A stretch of DNA of 64,000 nt from Phycisphaerales bacterium. GTDB taxonomy: Bacteria; Planctomycetota; Phycisphaerae; UBA1845; UTPLA1. Below are positions 61,139-64,000 of the stretch, in pieces. Position numbers and translations under genes: made by a program. The number at the start of each line of letters is the position of its first letter. The first letter of the stretch is position 1. The notes beneath the pieces are model-generated. The model was not told the origin of the DNA. It saw only the letters and a list, made by a program, of their open reading frames with translations, and did no database searches. The stretch is from NCBI GenBank assembly GCA_020639075.1, contig JACKHI010000001.1, positions 5,394,001 to 5,458,000 on the forward strand. Reading direction: 5' to 3'.

Positions 61139-61343
61139 GGGTGCCATGCCGACGCCCAACGTCGGCGTGCGGGCATTGGGTGGCCCATTCCTTCAGGAAT
61201 GGGGGCGCGACGATGCGAATGCGGAGGGGCCTGGTCATGACTCGCGGCGCGACCCGCGCGCTTATCGTCGCGCCCCCACCACTGGAAGTGGTGGGCCACC
61301 CGGCCAGTCAACATGCTTGCCTTGGAGGGCAAGCATGGCACCC
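61139..61343 (+). repeat. Hairpin repeats between the ACMSD and kynureninase genes
   Basis: Four elements: GGGTGC + CATGCCGACG / CGTCGGCGTG (61139-61169), GGGTGGCCC + ATTCC-TTCA-GGAAT + GGGGGCGCGACGATG (61178-61215), its inverted relative with a CACCACT / AGTGGTG stem (61266-61301), and CATGCTTGCC / GGCAAGCATG + GCACCC (61312-61343). In the first, the stem pair C-G of other copies (GACC/GGTC) has become G-C (GACG/CGTC), a compensatory change. Confidence 0.85.
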
Positions 61344-61367
61344 AACAAAGACGATGGTGCTAATGCA

Positions 61368-62636
61368 ATGAGTTTTTCCAACACCGAAGCCGTCGCTCGC
61401 GAAATGGATGCCACCGATCCGCTGCGCAAGTGGCGCGACGAATTCCACATCCCGACCGCCCCGAACGGCGAGCCCGTCATCTATCTCTGCGGTAACTCGC
61501 TGGGCCTGCAGCCGAAGCGGACGCGGTCGATCCTCGAGCAGGAACTGGACGATTGGGCGCGGCTCGGCGTTGAGGCGCACTTCGACGGCATGCGGCCGTG
61601 GTATTCCTATCACGAGCAGTTTCGCGAGACTGGGGCGCGGCTTGTCGGTGCAAGGCCCGGCGAAGTCGTGATGATGAACAGCCTGACTGTCAACCTGCAT
61701 CTGATGATGGTCAGCTTCTATCGGCCCACGCGCGAGCGGTACAAGATCCTCATCGACTACCCGACGTTTCCGTCGGATACGTACGCCGTTAAGACACAGA
61801 TCATCCATCACGGTCTCGATCCGGCAGACGCCCTGACCGTGATGCAACCGCGCGAGGGGGAAAACACGCTGCGGACGGAGGACATCGAGCATGCGATCGA
61901 GCGCGAGGGCGATTCGATCGCGCTGGTGCTGCTTGCCGGCGTGAACTTCTTCACGGGGCAGTTCTACGACATACCGCGCATCACGAAGGCGGCGCAGGCG
62001 CGGGGCTGCGTGATGGGCGTTGACCTGGCGCATGCGGCGGGGAATGTGCCACTGCAATTGCACGATTGGAACGTCGATTTCGCCTGTTGGTGCAACTACA
62101 AGTATCTGAATTCCGGGCCGGGGGCCGTCGCGGCGTGCTTCGTGCACGAGCGGCATGGTCGCAACATTGACCTGCCGCGCTTCGCGGGCTGGTGGGGGAA
62201 TGATCCGGATTCGCGGTTCAAGATGCACCTGCAACCGGAGTTCGTCGCGCGCCAAGGGGCGGACGGCTGGCAGTTGAGCAACCCGCCGATCATGGCCCTC
62301 GCGCCGGTCGTTGCCTCGATGGAGATCTTTGATGCCGTTGGGATGGCAGCGTTGCGCGAGAAGAGCCTGAAATTGACGGGATATCTCGAATTCCTGCTCG
62401 ATCAGATTCCGAACAAACGCTACGAAGTGATTACACCACGGGATCCGGCGGCTCGTGGGGCGCAGCTGTCGATCCTGGCGCATGATGAACCGAAGGCGCT
62501 GTTCAAGAGGTTGCAGCAGCAACACGTCGTCGGCGACTTCCGTGAACCCAACGTCATCCGCGTGGCGCCGGCGCCGCTTTACAACTCGTTTCATGATGTG
62601 TGGCGGTTTGCGAAGATCTTGGCGGGACAGCGCTAG
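61368..62636 (+). CDS. kynU: Kynureninase
   Basis: 422 residues from the ATG at 61368, the usual length; a longer frame reads 78 residues through the hairpin repeats and is not credible. The PLP-binding lysine is K245 in CWCNYKYLNSGPG; other marks are YLCGNSLGLQPKRTRSILEQEL (near 40), GVEAHFDGMRPWYSYHE, VVMMNSLTVNLHLMM and GVDLAHAAGNVPLQLHDW. It cleaves kynurenine or 3-hydroxykynurenine to (hydroxy)anthranilate and alanine. With the ACMSD gene upstream it forms part of a eukaryote-type tryptophan degradation route; kynurenine formamidase, dioxygenase and 3-hydroxyanthranilate dioxygenase genes are not in the window. Confidence 0.95.
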   Translation: MSFSNTEAVAREMDATDPLRKWRDEFHIPTAPNGEPVIYLCGNSLGLQPKRTRSILEQELDDWARLGVEAHFDGMRPWYSYHEQFRETGARLVGARPGEVVMMNSLTVNLHLMMVSFYRPTRERYKILIDYPTFPSDTYAVKTQIIHHGLDPADALTVMQPREGENTLRTEDIEHAIEREGDSIALVLLAGVNFFTGQFYDIPRITKAAQARGCVMGVDLAHAAGNVPLQLHDWNVDFACWCNYKYLNSGPGAVAACFVHERHGRNIDLPRFAGWWGNDPDSRFKMHLQPEFVARQGADGWQLSNPPIMALAPVVASMEIFDAVGMAALREKSLKLTGYLEFLLDQIPNKRYEVITPRDPAARGAQLSILAHDEPKALFKRLQQQHVVGDFREPNVIRVAPAPLYNSFHDVWRFAKILAGQR

Positions 62637-62702
62637 TTGTGTTTCGTGGGCCAGGCCAGCCCTGAAATGTGCAATGATACGTCTCGGAGGTCGGAGGAAG
62701 AA

Positions 62703-63266
62703 ATGGGCTTATTCGATGCGTTGTTTGGCAAAGTCGATCTATGCAAGGACTGGGTTGCAGACCCCGATTTGAAACTCGAAGTCGATCTGAGCCGACAGAG
62801 TATCAGCGGAATCAAGATTGGCGGTCCCGTTGACGATCTTGCTCGCATGGGGCCTCCCGACAATCGCAAGGCGACGAAGCTCGAGCACTACATATACGCC
62901 GCAAGTGGATTGGAGTTCAATTCGAGAGACGGGCGGGTGGACGGTTTCCTCTTGGCGATTCAACGCACTGGGGTCCTACAGCCGTACAAGGGCGGCTTCT
63001 GCTATCAACAAAAGTCCATCCGCCTCGGCGCCGCCACAAGCGTCGATGAATTTATCGGATTGTTTGGTAAGCCATTCTGGCGTGACGAGGATGACTCCGA
63101 GACGCTTCTATTCTATGAATTCGGCACAACACTAGAGTGGCAGGCCGAGTTCGACGGGAGCGGCAAGCTCAGAGTTTTTTCGATCGTATCGCCTCCGTTG
63201 TTGTCCGATCCCGAACAGCGAGAGGCCTACGGGGTTGATAAGACGTGGCCGTGCTCAGGCGGCTAA
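62703..63266 (+). CDS. Uncharacterised soluble protein
   Basis: 187 residues from the ATG at 62703, which has GGAGGAAG just upstream; an earlier ATG is in poor context. The protein opens GLFDALFGKVDLCKDWV and contains ISGIKIGGPVDDLARMGPPDN, then ATSVDEFIGLFGKPFWRDEDDSETLLFYEFGTTLEWQAEFDGSGKL. The repeated F/L-G-K/P-W and acidic strands suggest a SMI1/immunity-like or KTSC-type small beta-rich protein, but I cannot name a family. There is no signal peptide. It is the first gene after kynU and may be independent. Confidence 0.7.
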   Translation: MGLFDALFGKVDLCKDWVADPDLKLEVDLSRQSISGIKIGGPVDDLARMGPPDNRKATKLEHYIYAASGLEFNSRDGRVDGFLLAIQRTGVLQPYKGGFCYQQKSIRLGAATSVDEFIGLFGKPFWRDEDDSETLLFYEFGTTLEWQAEFDGSGKLRVFSIVSPPLLSDPEQREAYGVDKTWPCSGG

Positions 63267-63309
63267 TGACGGGCACGTGGGTGAGTCGCTGCTTAGAAAA
63301 TCGCCGACA

Positions 63310-63492
63310 GGGTGCCATGCTTGCCCTCTAAGGCAAGCATGCGGTTTCGCTGGTACGAGATTCCTTTCTCGTGCCTCGCTCTTGGGGAATTCTCCCCCTC
63401 TCGCTGTGCCGCGATGTCGGCGTTGGCTAATTGCTCGGCTTGGCGGGAAGGGATTCCCGCTGGGAGTGGGTGCGAGATGGGAATCTCGCACC
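63310..63492 (+). repeat. Mixed hairpin repeats after the 62703 gene
   Basis: GGGTGC + CATGCTTGCC / GGCAAGCATG (63310-63341), ACGAGA / TCTCGT (63355), GGGGAATTCTCCCC (63383), GCGGGAA-GGGA-TTCCCGC (63443-63460) and TGCGAGAT..ATCTCGCA (63471-63490). The stretch 63435-63460 matches 53383-53408 almost exactly, so this is a composite element present twice in the window. Confidence 0.85.
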
Positions 63493-63615
63493 AGCAGCAG
63501 CAGGCAAACACTCGCTCGCATTGTTGCTCCTTCAGGTGATTGATTACGCCAATCCATATTGGTAAGATTGATATTTAATTGCTCTCCTTCGCATTACTCC
63601 CGTGCGGCATTGCAT

Positions 63616-64000
63616 ATGAAACTGGTCCCTCACGTCGTGGCCATCCTCCTTTCGCTCGCATCCTCGCAATCACTTCGCGCGGGCTTTGTCTTCCATTCGC
63701 TTGACTTGGCGAATTCCGTTCACGACTACACAGGCGCCACCGATCTCGATTCTGATTTCATCACCACCGCCACCAACCCGCTGAACCAGACCAGCCTCGC
63801 CCAGATCGGTGCGAACATCGTCGAATCGACCTATGCATTCCAATGGGACGGAACCCTCGGCACGGGCACGTTTGCCACCAGCCTTTCACACACAATCCGG
63901 TCGCCTGATGTTGAGACAGTTACGCGCGTTCAGATCTTCATCGAACCAACCGAAGACCTCCGCGTGTTTGTCGACGGGGCGTTGACCTACAATCACACTC
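63616..64000 (+). CDS. Exported protein, N-terminal part (cut by window edge)
   Basis: The frame is open from the ATG at 63616 to the right end (128 complete codons). A signal peptide is clear (KLVPHVVAILLSLASSQSLRA, residues 2-22). The mature part is beta-rich and Thr/Asn/Asp-rich (DYTGATDLDSDFITTATNP, FQWDGTLGTGTFATSLSH), like PEP-CTERM or adhesin-type exported proteins of this phylum. The C-terminus with any sorting tail is outside the window, so the class cannot be confirmed. Confidence 0.65.
   Translation, partial: MKLVPHVVAILLSLASSQSLRAGFVFHSLDLANSVHDYTGATDLDSDFITTATNPLNQTSLAQIGANIVESTYAFQWDGTLGTGTFATSLSHTIRSPDVETVTRVQIFIEPTEDLRVFVDGALTYNHT

Noticed and set aside
61134..61367. N-terminal extension of kynureninase by 78 residues
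   Set aside because: It reads through three hairpin repeats. The ATG at 61368 gives the normal length of about 420 residues and family-like start.

Overview
The window looks like a chromosomal segment from a G+C-rich Planctomycetota bacterium, probably a Phycisphaerae-like lineage. This is inferred from several membrane proteins with a Cys-pro-x-Cys-Gly-Tyr-Asn-x-x-Gly ... Cys-Pro-Glu-Cys-Gly zinc ribbon, secreted proteins with Asn/Asp-rich (NDN) linkers, a PEP-CTERM-type tail, and dense interspersed hairpin repeats. No rRNA, tRNA or CRISPR array was recognised.

Region 1 (1-10.2 kb) is an envelope-polysaccharide neighbourhood. It has a DUF418/YeiB-type membrane protein cut by the window edge, three family-2 glycosyltransferases, a GT-B glycosyltransferase, a secreted heparinase II/III-like lyase, a large GT-C/TPR membrane protein resembling TMTC O-mannosyltransferases, and a DPM1-like transferase paired with DUF2304. 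A lone TIR-like (ThsB/DUF1863) protein and a PDZ protein follow. Region 2 (12.8-26.8 kb) is a tad/cpa (Flp) type IV pilus locus in the order flp, cpaA, tadE, cpaB, cpaC, two tandem vWA-containing TadG-like paralogues, cpaE, cpaF/tadA, tadB, tadC. A strong terminator lies between the two TadG-like genes.

Region 3 (27-33.5 kb) mixes housekeeping and accessory genes: a lipoprotein-like protein, a zinc-ribbon membrane protein overlapping a rhodanese-methyltransferase fusion, a P-loop protein, DUF971, larB, an nnrD-type ADP-dependent hydrate dehydratase, and a PEP-CTERM-like protein. Region 4 (33.6-37.4 kb) contains a DNA alkylation repair protein and an IS200/REP-associated (Y1) transposase between two ~307-bp palindrome-rich direct repeats, followed by an AT-richer unknown gene. 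Region 5 (37.4-49.6 kb) holds thiG/thiS, a CoA-transferase-GNAT fusion, DUF3052, an iodotyrosine-deiodinase-like nitroreductase, two YbjQ proteins, a PrsW protease, a CDF transporter, two more GT2 enzymes and a FIST sensor protein. Region 6 (50-64 kb) has DUF4236, a voltage-gated-type K+ channel, a 42-residue hydrophobic peptide, DUF1697, a B12-type radical SAM enzyme, an RRM protein, a secreted beta-propeller-like protein, and an ACMSD-kynureninase pair for tryptophan/kynurenine catabolism.

The most unusual layer is non-coding. Short palindromes of several families are scattered between genes. Members of a family keep their flanking bases while both stem arms change together. One family carries GTAG directly in front of the hairpin, as in classical REP elements, and the matching Y1 transposase gene sits between its two largest copies. 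This looks like a REP/BIME-RAYT system in a planctomycete.
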